Below, piece by piece: positions 1-8,080 of a stretch of DNA of 64,000 nt. Numbering within the stretch: the first letter of the stretch is position 1; every line of letters starts with the position of its first letter. This DNA is from Luteimicrobium sp042670205. GTDB taxonomy: Bacteria; Actinomycetota; Actinomycetes; Actinomycetales; Cellulomonadaceae. The DNA is taken from NCBI RefSeq assembly GCF_042670205.1, contig NZ_JBHUWD010000016.1:1-64000 (forward strand). The letters are read 5' to 3'. The position numbers were made by a program, and so were the translations under genes. The notes below the pieces were generated by a model that worked only from the letters and a program-made list of their open reading frames with translations, was not told the origin of the DNA and ran no database searches.

Positions 1-2
1 GG

Positions 3-36
3 GGCCGCCGTGGGGCGGCCACCCGCCCGGCCGGGC
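3..36. terminator. GC-rich hairpins downstream of the serine hydrolase gene
   Basis: Perfect 7-bp arms GGCCGCC/GGCGGCC (3-9 and 14-20) enclose a 4-nt loop, followed by the 12-bp palindrome GCCCGGCCGGGC (25-36). They lie just past the stop of the leftward hydrolase gene, so a transcription-termination role is likely. There is no U tract, which is common in high-GC actinobacteria. The window edge prevents seeing what lies beyond. Confidence 0.4.
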
Positions 37-69
37 GCCCCAAATGTGCGCACTCAGCGTCTCGGTGGG

Positions 70-1560
70 TCAGGTGAGCGTGGCCGGCGTGGCGAGGGCG
101 CGCAGCGGCGTCGTCACGAACCGCAGGGGCTCGGTGGCCCAGTGCGCCTCGAACGTCCCGGCCGTGCCGTCCAGGACGAGCTCGAGCCGGTGCGGCGCCT
201 CGAGGAACGCGAGCCGCACGCGGACCCGGCCGTCGGGCTCCACCCCGCCCGACGTCGCGACCGGCACCTCGGTGCCCGCGTCCGTGAGCGTCCAGCCCGC
301 GCTTCCCGGGTCGAACGCCGCCGTGACGTCGCCGCCGCGGTCCACGAGCGTGAGCGCCCAACCCGGGCCGACCCGGACCTCCGCGAGGCTCGGCTGCGCG
401 GCGCAGCTGCCGCCGTCAGGCCCGAACACCCGGCCGGACCAGTCGGCTCCGGACCCCGGCAGCGCGAGGGCGGGGACCGACGCCGCCGCGAGGTGTGCCG
501 CCAGCTCCTCGTCCGCCTCGGGCGAGCCCGGCCCGGCGAACGCCGGGAGCAGGTGCTGCCACGCGAGGTCGAGCGTCTCCTGCATGTCGGGCGTCTGGGC
601 CGTGACCGCGACGACGACGTCGTGCTCGGGCAGCACCACGCAGAACTGGCCGTAGGCGCCGTCGCCCCGGAAGCCGTGACGGGACATCCAGTGCTGGAAG
701 CCGTAGCCCTGCTGCCAATCGGATGCAGGCGGGTCCGCCACCGTGTCCACAGTCTCGCCGGGGCCCCCGAACGGGCGGGGCGTCCCCACCTGCACGGACG
801 TCGCGGCGTCGACCCACTCTGCGGGCAGGAGCTGCCGGTCGCCCCAGCGTCCCCGCTGGAGGAGGAGCTGGCCGAGCCGAGCGACGGCGTCCGTCGGCGC
901 GAAGAGCCCGGTGAACGCGATCTGCCGCCCCGCGGGCCGCTCCTGCCAACCGAGCGGACCGATGCCCAGCGGGTCCAGCAGCCGGGGGCGCAGGTAGTCG
1001 AGCAGCGAGCCACCGGTCACGCGCTGCACGATCGCGCCGAGCGTGTAGGTCGCCGGTTGGTTGTACGCGAAGACGCTGCCCGGCTCCTCGTCCGGGGGGA
1101 TCCGCAGGAACGCGTGGACCGGATCGACGTCCGGGTCGGCGAACGCCTCGTCGAACGTGTCGCGCGTGTGGCCGCTCGCCATCGACGCGACGTGCCGCAC
1201 GAGCATCCGGCGCGTGCGCGGGTCGACGGTCTCGGGGTCCACCTCGGGGAAGTACGCGAGGACCGGGTCGTCGAGGCGCAGCAGACCCTCGGCGACCGCG
1301 AGCCCCGCGGCCGCGGACGTGAAGCTCTTGCTCAGCGAGTACAGCAGGTGCCGGCGGCCGTGGGCGTACGGCGCCCACCAGCCCTGCGCGACGACACGAC
1401 CGTGGCGCAGGACCATCAGCCCGTGCGGTTCCTGCGTCGGCGACGCCTCGAGCGCGCGGACGAAGCGGAGGATCCCGGCGGCGTCGGTGCCGGTCGCGGA
1501 GGGGGCGGTGGAGGGGAGCGCGGACGCCCCGGACGGTCGGACAGCGATGTCGGAGTGCAC
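70..1560 (-). CDS. Serine hydrolase, class C beta-lactamase / penicillin-binding-like family
   Basis: A 496-residue protein of the beta-lactamase/D-peptidase-like serine hydrolase family, which covers esterases, D-aminopeptidases and peptidoglycan-related enzymes. The S-x-x-K nucleophile motif is S75-L-S-K78. The second motif appears as Y166-N-Q in place of the usual Y-x-N. The core runs to about residue 350, and a C-terminal beta-rich extension of about 140 residues follows. I see no signal peptide, so it is probably cytoplasmic or released by another route. The GTG start at 1560 is fixed by TAGGCT followed by exactly 6 nt on the minus strand, a leaderless promoter. It diverges from the DUF4129 operon. 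The substrate cannot be told from sequence. Confidence 0.85.
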   Translation of the reverse strand: MHSDIAVRPSGASALPSTAPSATGTDAAGILRFVRALEASPTQEPHGLMVLRHGRVVAQGWWAPYAHGRRHLLYSLSKSFTSAAAGLAVAEGLLRLDDPVLAYFPEVDPETVDPRTRRMLVRHVASMASGHTRDTFDEAFADPDVDPVHAFLRIPPDEEPGSVFAYNQPATYTLGAIVQRVTGGSLLDYLRPRLLDPLGIGPLGWQERPAGRQIAFTGLFAPTDAVARLGQLLLQRGRWGDRQLLPAEWVDAATSVQVGTPRPFGGPGETVDTVADPPASDWQQGYGFQHWMSRHGFRGDGAYGQFCVVLPEHDVVVAVTAQTPDMQETLDLAWQHLLPAFAGPGSPEADEELAAHLAAASVPALALPGSGADWSGRVFGPDGGSCAAQPSLAEVRVGPGWALTLVDRGGDVTAAFDPGSAGWTLTDAGTEVPVATSGGVEPDGRVRVRLAFLEAPHRLELVLDGTAGTFEAHWATEPLRFVTTPLRALATPATLT

Positions 1561-1566
1561 CGCACG

Positions 1567-1572
1567 AGCCTA
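1567..1572 (-). promoter_or_regulatory. -10 hexamer TAGGCT of the serine hydrolase gene (leaderless)
   Basis: TAGGCT on the minus strand, then 6 nt, then GTG. It lies back to back with the rightward -10 at 1581-1586. Confidence 0.6.
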
Positions 1573-1580
1573 CGACCCGC

Positions 1581-1586
1581 TAGGTT
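1581..1586 (+). promoter_or_regulatory. -10 hexamer TAGGTT of the DUF4129 operon (leaderless)
   Basis: TAGGTT is followed directly by a GTG at 1587 and, after 6 nt, by GTG at 1593. The spacing seen elsewhere in the window favours 1593 as both transcription and translation start. Confidence 0.6.
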
Positions 1587-1592
1587 GTGGCG

Positions 1593-2345
1593 GTGAGCCC
1601 GAGCCCGCCCCCGGAGCAGCGGCGCAGCGTGCGCGCCGTGGTCGGCGTCGTCGCGGGGCTGGGCGCGCTCGCCGTCCTCGCGGTCGCGCTCCAGGGACCG
1701 CCCGCGGAGGAGGGCGTCCGGTGGTTCCCCCGATGGCACCTCGGCGACGGCGACCTCGAGGCGACCGACCAGGCCGACCCGCCCGCGCGTGAGCTGACCC
1801 TGCCAGCGGCGCCGGGACGGTGGCACGTGAGCCCGTGGGTATGGGCAGGTCTGCTCGCGGTCGTGATCGCGGCGATCGCCGTGGCGATCGCGCTCTGGTG
1901 GAGGCGTCACCACGACGGCAGCGGGCCCGACGACGAACCGGCAGAGCCACCGGGCGTCCACGACGCCGTCGTCACGGAGTCGGAGACCTTGCCGGAGGAG
2001 CCGGACCTCCCCGTGCTGCGGCGCGGGTTCGAGCACGCGTTCCACGTCCTCGACTCCGACCGCGAGCCGCACGACGCGATCGTGACCGCCTGGCTCGGCC
2101 TGGAAGAGGCCGCTCAGGACGCGGGCGTCGCGCGCCGCCCGGCCGAGACCGCGTCCGAGCTCACGACCCGGATCCTCGGCCGCATCACGTCCGACGACGC
2201 CGCCGCGCACGCGCTCCTCGACCTGTACCTGCGGGTGCGGTACGGCGGCTACGCTGCCACGCCCGACGACGTCGCCACAGCACGGTCGGCGCTCGAGGCC
2301 CTGACGCAGGGCTGGGACGGCGCGACCCGGCGGTGGTCGCGATGA
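1593..2345 (+). CDS. DUF4129 domain membrane protein
   Basis: About 250 residues. A short cytoplasmic N-terminus precedes TM1 (near residues 11-31), then comes an extracytoplasmic stretch, TM2 (near 84-104, followed by WWRRHH) and a C-terminal DUF4129 domain with the conserved end-region pattern around YLRVRYGG. DUF4129 proteins are typically encoded with MoxR ATPases and DUF58 proteins, and the same set follows here. I chose GTG 1593 over GTG 1587 because it is 6 nt after the -10 TAGGTT, the spacing used by other leaderless genes in this window. The stop overlaps the next ATG (ATGA), so translation is probably coupled. The molecular function of the family is unknown. Confidence 0.82.
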   Translation: MSPSPPPEQRRSVRAVVGVVAGLGALAVLAVALQGPPAEEGVRWFPRWHLGDGDLEATDQADPPARELTLPAAPGRWHVSPWVWAGLLAVVIAAIAVAIALWWRRHHDGSGPDDEPAEPPGVHDAVVTESETLPEEPDLPVLRRGFEHAFHVLDSDREPHDAIVTAWLGLEEAAQDAGVARRPAETASELTTRILGRITSDDAAAHALLDLYLRVRYGGYAATPDDVATARSALEALTQGWDGATRRWSR

Positions 2346-2905
2346 CCGTGCCCACGACCGATCCCAGCCCGGCACCGCCCGGCCGGCCGGGGCGCGCGGA
2401 CGTCCGCCGCGTCGTCGGCGGGCCGCCGGAGCGTCGCAGGTTCGCGGTCGTCGTCCTGCCGGTGCTCGCGGTCGTCGTGCCGTGGTACCTGGGCGTCGAC
2501 CCGTGGCACGCGCTCGCGTTCGGCGCCGTGGCCCTGACGATCGCCGTGCTGTGGCGTGGAGCGCCCGACTGGGACGAGGCCGCCTGGCGACCCGGCTCCC
2601 GCCCGCCTGCCAGCGGGGTCCGCGACGACGTGTCGCGGCTCTCGATGGTGGTGGGCCGGGGACACCTGCCGGTGGGACCGGCCGCCGTCCGGCGGCTGCG
2701 AGCCGTCGCCGCCGTCCGGCTCGCGCGGCACGGCGTCGACCTCGACGACCCGGCCGACGCGCCGCGCGTCGCCGCCCTCCTCGGCCCGCACGCGCCCGCC
2801 GTGCTGCGCGGCGACGTCACCCGGGTGAAGCGACCCGCGTTCGTCGCGTGCGTCGACGGGCTGGAACGACTCGACCGCGCCCCCTCGAACCAGGAGCAGC
2901 CATGA
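2342..2905 (+). CDS. Conserved membrane protein of the MoxR/DUF58 operon
   Basis: A 187-residue protein. It has two adjacent hydrophobic segments near residues 34-50 and 54-70 and a cytoplasmic C-terminal half rich in Arg/Ala/Asp helices. It sits between DUF4129 and MoxR genes, overlapping both by the ATGA arrangement, which makes it an obligate operon member. Genes in this position in actinobacteria are usually labelled hypothetical. I recognise no catalytic motif. A structural or regulatory role in a cell-envelope MoxR system is an inference from context only. Confidence 0.75.
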   Translation: MTVPTTDPSPAPPGRPGRADVRRVVGGPPERRRFAVVVLPVLAVVVPWYLGVDPWHALAFGAVALTIAVLWRGAPDWDEAAWRPGSRPPASGVRDDVSRLSMVVGRGHLPVGPAAVRRLRAVAAVRLARHGVDLDDPADAPRVAALLGPHAPAVLRGDVTRVKRPAFVACVDGLERLDRAPSNQEQP

Positions 2906-3906
2906 CCGACGCCGCACCGCCCGCCCTGTACGTCGAGGAGGTCGCCCGCCTGGCCGCGCTCGTCCGCGAACGCGTGGCGACGGTCGTCGTCGGCATGGAC
3001 GACGCCGTCGGGCTGGCGCTCGGCGCGATCCTCGCGGGCGGGCACGTCCTGTTCGAGGACGTGCCCGGCCTCGGCAAGACCCTGGCCGCGCGGTCGCTCG
3101 CGTCGGCGCTCGGCCTCGACTTCCGCCGCCTGCAGTGCACGCCCGACCTGCTGCCGTCCGACATCACCGGCTCGTTCGTGTGGGACCCGGCGCGCGCCGA
3201 CTTCGACTTCCGCCCGGGCCCCGTGTTCACGGGCCTGTTCCTCGCGGACGAGATCAACCGCACCGCCCCCAAGACGCAGTCCGCGCTGCTCGAGGCGATG
3301 GCCGAGGGGCAGGTGACCGTCGAGGGGCGCCGGTTCGAGCTCCCGAGCCCGTTCCACGTCGTCGCGACGTCCAACCCGATCGAGTTCGAGGGCACCTACG
3401 CGCTCCCGGAGGCCCAGCTCGACCGGTTCATGGTGCGGCTCGCCGTCGGCTACCCGACCGCGGAGGGCGAGGAGCAGGTCCTCCTCAACCGCGTCGCGCG
3501 GCGTACCGAGGTCGCGAACGTCGAGCCCGTCATCGACGCCGCGACCCTCCGGGCGATGCAGGCCGGGGTCGAGACCGTCCACGTCGACGCGGACGTCGCC
3601 CGCTACTGCGTGGACCTGGCCGCCGGGACGCGGCGGCACGACTCCGTCCAGGTCGGGGCCTCGCCCCGCGGGTCCCAGGGGCTCCTGCTCGTCGCGCGGT
3701 CGCGAGCGGTCATGGCGGGGCGCGGCTTCGTGACGCCCGAGGACGTCAAGGCTGTCGCGGTCCCCGTGCTCGCGCACCGGCTGTCCCTGACGACCCAGGC
3801 GTGGGCCACGGGCGTCCAGCCCGTCGCCGTCGTCGAGTCCGTCGTGGGCCGCGTCCCCGTCCCCCCGACCGTCGGGCGCGCACCCGACGCGGCGGCCCGG
3901 GCGTGA
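2902..3906 (+). CDS. MoxR family AAA+ ATPase
   Basis: A 334-residue AAA+ chaperone-like ATPase. The Walker A is in VPGLGKT (near residue 56), the Walker B is LFLADEINR (near 113-121), then sensor-1 ATSNP (about 156) and the lid with a conserved SPRGSQ stretch near residue 253. MoxR proteins are thought to insert cofactors into, or mature, partner complexes. The DUF58 partner follows 4 nt downstream, as is usual. The ATG at 2902 overlaps the preceding stop, which fixes the start. Length and motif order are normal for the family. Confidence 0.92.
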   Translation: MTDAAPPALYVEEVARLAALVRERVATVVVGMDDAVGLALGAILAGGHVLFEDVPGLGKTLAARSLASALGLDFRRLQCTPDLLPSDITGSFVWDPARADFDFRPGPVFTGLFLADEINRTAPKTQSALLEAMAEGQVTVEGRRFELPSPFHVVATSNPIEFEGTYALPEAQLDRFMVRLAVGYPTAEGEEQVLLNRVARRTEVANVEPVIDAATLRAMQAGVETVHVDADVARYCVDLAAGTRRHDSVQVGASPRGSQGLLLVARSRAVMAGRGFVTPEDVKAVAVPVLAHRLSLTTQAWATGVQPVAVVESVVGRVPVPPTVGRAPDAAARA

Positions 3907-3910
3907 CGCC

Positions 3911-5260
3911 GTGACCGAGGTCGTCCCCGACCGCGCGTCGGAACAGGCCTCCGAGCGGACCCGCGTCGTGCCGCTGACCGGCGCGGGATCTCTCGCGGCC
4001 GGTGTGGTGGCGGTCGTGCTGGCAGCGGCGGGCGTCCTGTTCGCGCGCGCCGACCTCGTGCTGCTCGCCCTGCCGCTCGCCGTCTCCGCCGCGTGGGCGT
4101 GGGCCTCCCGGCCCGTCGCTGGGCCCGAGGGTCCCGTCACCGGACTGACCGTCCGCGTCGCGCCCGACGCCGACCGGCGGCTCGTCCGCTACCGGGTGGG
4201 GGTGGCGCCGTCGGCGGGGACCGACGCGGTCCACGTGCGCGTGAGCGTCCTGGGCACGACGCCCCACGACCTCGTCGTCACGCCCGCCCGCGCGGCCGAC
4301 CTCACCGGCGAGGCGCCGATCCTGCACTCCGGCCCGCAGCTCCTGCTCCGGCTCCAGCACCGGCTGCTCGGCCAGGACGTCGCCTGGTTCACCGCGCCCG
4401 CGCGCGAGCTCGACGCCTGGCAGGTCGTCACGCCCCAGGCCGTCCCTGTCGCGTCCCTCCCGCTCCCGCGCCGTCTCCAGGGCATGACCGGCACCCACCA
4501 GTCCGCCCGCCCCGGCGACGGCGGCGACTTCCGTGACGTCCACCCCTTCGCCCCCGGCGACCGCCTCCGCCGCATCGACTGGCGGGCCACCGCACGACGC
4601 TCCCGCCAGGCCGACGAGCTGTTCGTGCGCCGCACGTCGGCGCTCGCGGACGCCACCGTCGTGCTCGTGCTCGACTCCCGCGACGACGTCGGCGAGAACG
4701 TCGACGACTGGACCGGTCACACTCCCGACGGGCAGGGCGTGACCTCGCTCGACCTCGCGCGCGAGGCCGCTGCGTCGCTCGCGACCGCGTACGCGGCCGC
4801 GGGCGACCGGGTGGGGGTGCAGGACCTCGCCACGCAGGTGCGCGTCGTCCAGCCGGGCGGGGGAGCGCGGCACCGGGACCGCGTCGTCCGCGCGATCACG
4901 CTCAGCCGGCCCTCGGGCAGCCGGTTCACGCGCCTGCGCGCGCCGGTCGTGCCTGCGGGGGCGCTCGTCTACGTCTTCTCGACCTTCCTCGACGACGAGG
5001 CGCCCCGGATGGCGACCCTGTGGCGCGCGGGCGGTCACCGCGTCGTCGCGGTCGACGTCCTGCCGGCGCCCCGCACCGCGGGGCTGCAGGCGCACGAGCG
5101 CATCGCGTTCCGGCTCGTCGCGCTCGAGCGCGAGGAGCGGATGCGGACGTTGCAGGCGTCGGGCGTCGAGCTGCTGCGCTGGGAGGAACGGCACGGGCGC
5201 ACGGGGGAGCGCGCCGCCGCGCTGCGCACGCTCGCCCGCGCCGGCAGGAGCCCGCGGTGA
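3911..5260 (+). CDS. DUF58 domain-containing protein
   Basis: A 449-residue protein. Two N-terminal hydrophobic segments (about residues 27-45 and 48-64) anchor it. The DUF58 signature lies near residue 210 (FAPGDRLRRIDWRATAR), and a von Willebrand A-like fold follows with VLVLDSRDD at about 250-258. It is the usual partner of MoxR ATPases. The GTG start at 3911 lies 4 nt after the moxR stop, and the stop overlaps the next start (GTGA). Its role is presumed to be cell-envelope-related; the exact substrate is unknown. Confidence 0.88.
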   Translation: MTEVVPDRASEQASERTRVVPLTGAGSLAAGVVAVVLAAAGVLFARADLVLLALPLAVSAAWAWASRPVAGPEGPVTGLTVRVAPDADRRLVRYRVGVAPSAGTDAVHVRVSVLGTTPHDLVVTPARAADLTGEAPILHSGPQLLLRLQHRLLGQDVAWFTAPARELDAWQVVTPQAVPVASLPLPRRLQGMTGTHQSARPGDGGDFRDVHPFAPGDRLRRIDWRATARRSRQADELFVRRTSALADATVVLVLDSRDDVGENVDDWTGHTPDGQGVTSLDLAREAAASLATAYAAAGDRVGVQDLATQVRVVQPGGGARHRDRVVRAITLSRPSGSRFTRLRAPVVPAGALVYVFSTFLDDEAPRMATLWRAGGHRVVAVDVLPAPRTAGLQAHERIAFRLVALEREERMRTLQASGVELLRWEERHGRTGERAAALRTLARAGRSPR

Positions 5261-5814
5261 GCGCCGGCGCGCGCGCTGTCGACGGCGAGCCCGAGCGGCC
5301 CCGCATCGTCCCACCCGACATCGGCGCCGCGTTCCCGGGCTGGTGGGCGCGTGCCGGCGTGCTGCTCGTGGGCGTCGGGCTCGCCGCCGCGACCGTGCAG
5401 GGGTTTTGGCTGGTCGCCGCGATCGCCCTCGCCGGCGTCGCGGCGATCTCGCCGCACACCCTCGTCGCCTGGGCCCTGGCGCTCTACTTCGGTGCGGTCG
5501 CGCTCGTGCTGCCGCACGACGGGTGGACCTGGCGGTTCGCGCTCCTGCTGCTCGGGCTCCACCTCCTGCACGTGCTCGCGTCGTTCTCGCTCGCCCTGCC
5601 GCCCGGCGGGAGGGTGGCGCTCGGCGTCGTCGCCGCACCGCTGCGGCGGCTGCTCGTCGTGCAGGTGCCCGTCCAGGCGTTCGCGGTCCTCGTGCTCGCC
5701 ACCCTCGCGCCCGGCGGCGACGGTCCGCACCTGCGGCCGGTCGCCGTCGTCGCCGGCGGCGCGCTCGTCGTCGGGGTGGTGCTGCTCGTGTGGCGTTGGC
5801 GCACGCCGCGCTAA
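5257..5814 (+). CDS. Membrane protein closing the MoxR/DUF58 operon
   Basis: A 185-residue protein with about six predicted hydrophobic helices: near residues 30-46, 49-65, 68-84, 91-108, 118-145 and 158-178. It starts at GTG 5257 inside the DUF58 stop, so it is translationally coupled. I recognise no named family. It resembles the small integral membrane proteins often found at this place in actinobacterial MoxR operons. Its TAA stop (5812-5814) is the first part of the iron box that controls the next operon. Confidence 0.72.
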   Translation: MSAGARAVDGEPERPRIVPPDIGAAFPGWWARAGVLLVGVGLAAATVQGFWLVAAIALAGVAAISPHTLVAWALALYFGAVALVLPHDGWTWRFALLLLGLHLLHVLASFSLALPPGGRVALGVVAAPLRRLLVVQVPVQAFAVLVLATLAPGGDGPHLRPVAVVAGGALVVGVVLLVWRWRTPR

Positions 5815-5830
5815 GGGTAGGCTTACCTCC
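5812..5830 (+). promoter_or_regulatory. DtxR/IdeR-like iron box with embedded -10 of the siderophore operon
   Basis: TAAGGGTAGGCTTACCTCC matches the actinobacterial DtxR/IdeR operator (TTAGGTTAGGCTAACCTAA) at about 14 of 19 positions, with the core GGTAGGCTTACC a near-perfect dyad. TAGGCT at 5818-5823 also reads as a -10 hexamer, so metal-loaded repressor would block RNA polymerase directly. The box overlaps the upstream stop codon and lies about 50 nt before the binding-protein gene. Iron repression of the four-gene importer operon is the expected outcome. Confidence 0.72.
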
Positions 5831-5882
5831 GTCGCGACGATGCGGCCGGCCCCGTGAGATCGTCCCGAGGAGCACCACCTCT

Positions 5883-6974
5883 ATGTCTGCCCAGTCCGTC
5901 CTGGCTGTGTCTTCAGCGCCCCGGCGCGCGCGCCGGCGGTTCGCCGTCGTCGCGGCCGGTCTCGTCGCGGGCGCGCTCGCGCTCGCCGGGTGCTCGTCGT
6001 CCGACGACGGCGGCTCGCCCGGCCCGACGGGCGGCTCCGCGTCCTCCGCGGGCGCGACCGACTCCTTCCCCGTCACGGTGCAGTCGGCGCTCGGCACGGC
6101 CACCATCAAGTCCGAGCCCCAGCGCGTCGTGACCTGGGGCTGGTCGTCGCAGGACGCCGTCCTCGCGCTCGGCGTCGTACCCGTCGCGATGCCCAAGAAC
6201 ACGTACGGCGGCAACGCGGACGGCGTCTTCCCGTGGGACGCCGACGCGATCAAGGCGCTCGGCGGCACCACGCCCCAGCTCCTCTCGGGCGGCGACACCG
6301 GCCAGGTGCCGTTCGAGGAGATCGTCAAGGCCAAGCCGGACGTGATCCTCGCGCCGTACTCCGGCCTCACCCAGGACGACTTCGACAAGCTGAGCAAGAT
6401 CGCGCCCGTCGTCGCCTACCCGGACAAGCCGTGGGCCACGAGCTGGCAGGACCAGACCACGATCATCGGCAAGGCCCTCGGGCGTTCGGCCCAGGCCGGC
6501 GAGCTCGTCGGCTCGACCAACGAGGCCATCGCCGCGCTCGGCGCGAAGTACCCCGTCCTGAAGGGCAAGACGTTCGTCTACGCGGCCGCGAACGAGGCCG
6601 ACAAGCTCAGCGTCTACCGCGCCACCGACCCGCGCGTCCAGCTCCTCACCCAGCTCGGCATGGTCGTCAGCCCGAGCGTCGAGGCGCTCGACACCAAGCC
6701 CGACGACAGCTACTTCTTCCAGGTGAGCTACGAGAACCTGTCGAAGATCGACACGGACGTCCTCGTCGCGTACTTCGGCGACCAGAAGGCGGCGGACGCG
6801 TTCGTCAAGGACCCGCTGGTCGCGGCGATGCCGTCGGTGAAGTCCGGCGCGTTCGCACCCATCGTCGGCGAGTCGTTCGTCATGGCGTCCAGCGCGCCCA
6901 CCGTGCTGTCCATCCCGTGGATGCTCAACCAGTACGTCCCCAAGCTCGCGGCCGCCGCCGAGAAGGTCAAGTAG
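5883..6974 (+). CDS. Iron-siderophore ABC transporter substrate-binding lipoprotein
   Basis: A 363-residue secreted lipoprotein. A basic n-region (RRARRR) and a hydrophobic stretch lead to the lipobox LAGC, with lipidated Cys37. A low-complexity Ser/Gly/Thr linker follows, then a periplasmic-binding-type (FepB/FecB, cluster A-8) fold. Recognisable parts are the QRVVTWGW strand after the linker and KPDVILAPYSG near residues 152-162. It would capture Fe3+-siderophore outside the membrane and hand it to the two permeases encoded next. GAGGAG lies about 9 nt before ATG 5883. The ligand is not identifiable. Iron repression is indicated by the box at 5812-5830. Confidence 0.9.
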   Translation: MSAQSVLAVSSAPRRARRRFAVVAAGLVAGALALAGCSSSDDGGSPGPTGGSASSAGATDSFPVTVQSALGTATIKSEPQRVVTWGWSSQDAVLALGVVPVAMPKNTYGGNADGVFPWDADAIKALGGTTPQLLSGGDTGQVPFEEIVKAKPDVILAPYSGLTQDDFDKLSKIAPVVAYPDKPWATSWQDQTTIIGKALGRSAQAGELVGSTNEAIAALGAKYPVLKGKTFVYAAANEADKLSVYRATDPRVQLLTQLGMVVSPSVEALDTKPDDSYFFQVSYENLSKIDTDVLVAYFGDQKAADAFVKDPLVAAMPSVKSGAFAPIVGESFVMASSAPTVLSIPWMLNQYVPKLAAAAEKVK

Positions 6975-6985
6975 CCGTCGCGTAG

Positions 6986-6991
6986 TAGCGT
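6986..6991 (+). promoter_or_regulatory. -10-like hexamer TAGCGT before the first permease gene
   Basis: TAGCGT plus 6 nt then GTG 6998, the same spacing as other leaderless starts here. It suggests an internal promoter in addition to read-through from the iron-box promoter. Confidence 0.4.
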
Positions 6992-6997
6992 CGCGCT

Positions 6998-8080
6998 GTG
7001 CCCGCCGTCCCGTCCACGACCGTCCCCTCGGGCTCCGCGCCCGGCGGGGCGCCGTCGTCGACCTCCGCGACGCTGGGGAGGAAGCGACGGCGGCTCGTGC
7101 TCGGCCTCGTGGTCTGCGCGGTCGTCCTGCTCGCAGCGGCGCTCCTCAGCCTCATGGTCGGCTCGAACGCGCTGTCGCCGTCCGCGGTGCTCGGCGCGCT
7201 GCACCACTACGACCCGCACGACGAGGCGTCCCTCATCGTCGTGGACAAGCGCCTGCCCCGGACGCTCGTCGGCGTCCTCGCGGGGCTCGCGCTCGGCCTC
7301 GCCGGGACCGTCATGCAGGGCCTCACGCGCAACCCGCTCGCCGACCCCGGCCTGCTCGGCGTGAACGCGGGCGCCTCGCTCGCCGTCGTGCTCGCGATCG
7401 CGGTCGCGGGGGTCTCGAGCACCGCCGCGTACGTGCCGTTCGCGTTCGTCGGCGCCGCGGTCGCGTCCGTCGTCGTGTACACCGTGGGGTCGCTCGGGCG
7501 GGAGGGGGCGACGCCGGTCAAGCTGGCGCTCGCCGGCGCCGCCGTGAGCGCCGCGCTGACGTCGCTCGTGACCGCCGTGGTGCTGACCAGCAACGAGGCG
7601 CTCGACCAGCTCCGGTTCTGGCAGGTGGGGGCGCTCGCGGGCCGCGGGTTCGACGTCGTCCGGGAGGTGCTGCCCCCCATCGCGGTCGGGGCGGTGGTCG
7701 CGCTGGCGCTGGGGCGCTCGCTCAACGGGCTCGCGCTCGGCGACGACGTCGCCCGCGCGCTGGGGCAGCGGGTCGGGCTCGTGCGGGCCGCCAGCGCGGT
7801 CGCGGTGGTGCTGCTGTGCGGCGCCGCGACCGCCGCCGCCGGGCCGATCGCGTTCGTCGGCCTCATCGTCCCGCACGCCGCGCGGCGCCTCGTCGGCCAC
7901 GACTACCGGTGGATCCTCGCGTTCTCCGCGCTCCTCGCCCCGACCCTCCTGCTGCTGTGCGACGTCATCGGCCGTGTCGTCGCGTACCCGGGCGAGCTCG
8001 AGGTCGGCATCGTCACCGCCGTCGTCGGCGCGCCCCTGTTCATCGCGCTCGTGCGGCGCGGCGGGGCGGCGGGCCTGTGA
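6998..8080 (+). CDS. FecCD-family siderophore ABC transporter permease (first)
   Basis: A 360-residue integral membrane protein of the FecCD/BtuC type. It has about ten hydrophobic helices and the family motifs RNPLADPGLLGVNAG (near residue 110) and GPIAFVGLIVPHAARRL (near 285-300), the latter forming the ATPase-contacting coupling region. It pairs with the next permease to form the translocation channel for ferric siderophore. GTG 6998 is the first plausible start. The stop overlaps the next GTG by 4 nt. Confidence 0.9.
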   Translation: MPAVPSTTVPSGSAPGGAPSSTSATLGRKRRRLVLGLVVCAVVLLAAALLSLMVGSNALSPSAVLGALHHYDPHDEASLIVVDKRLPRTLVGVLAGLALGLAGTVMQGLTRNPLADPGLLGVNAGASLAVVLAIAVAGVSSTAAYVPFAFVGAAVASVVVYTVGSLGREGATPVKLALAGAAVSAALTSLVTAVVLTSNEALDQLRFWQVGALAGRGFDVVREVLPPIAVGAVVALALGRSLNGLALGDDVARALGQRVGLVRAASAVAVVLLCGAATAAAGPIAFVGLIVPHAARRLVGHDYRWILAFSALLAPTLLLLCDVIGRVVAYPGELEVGIVTAVVGAPLFIALVRRGGAAGL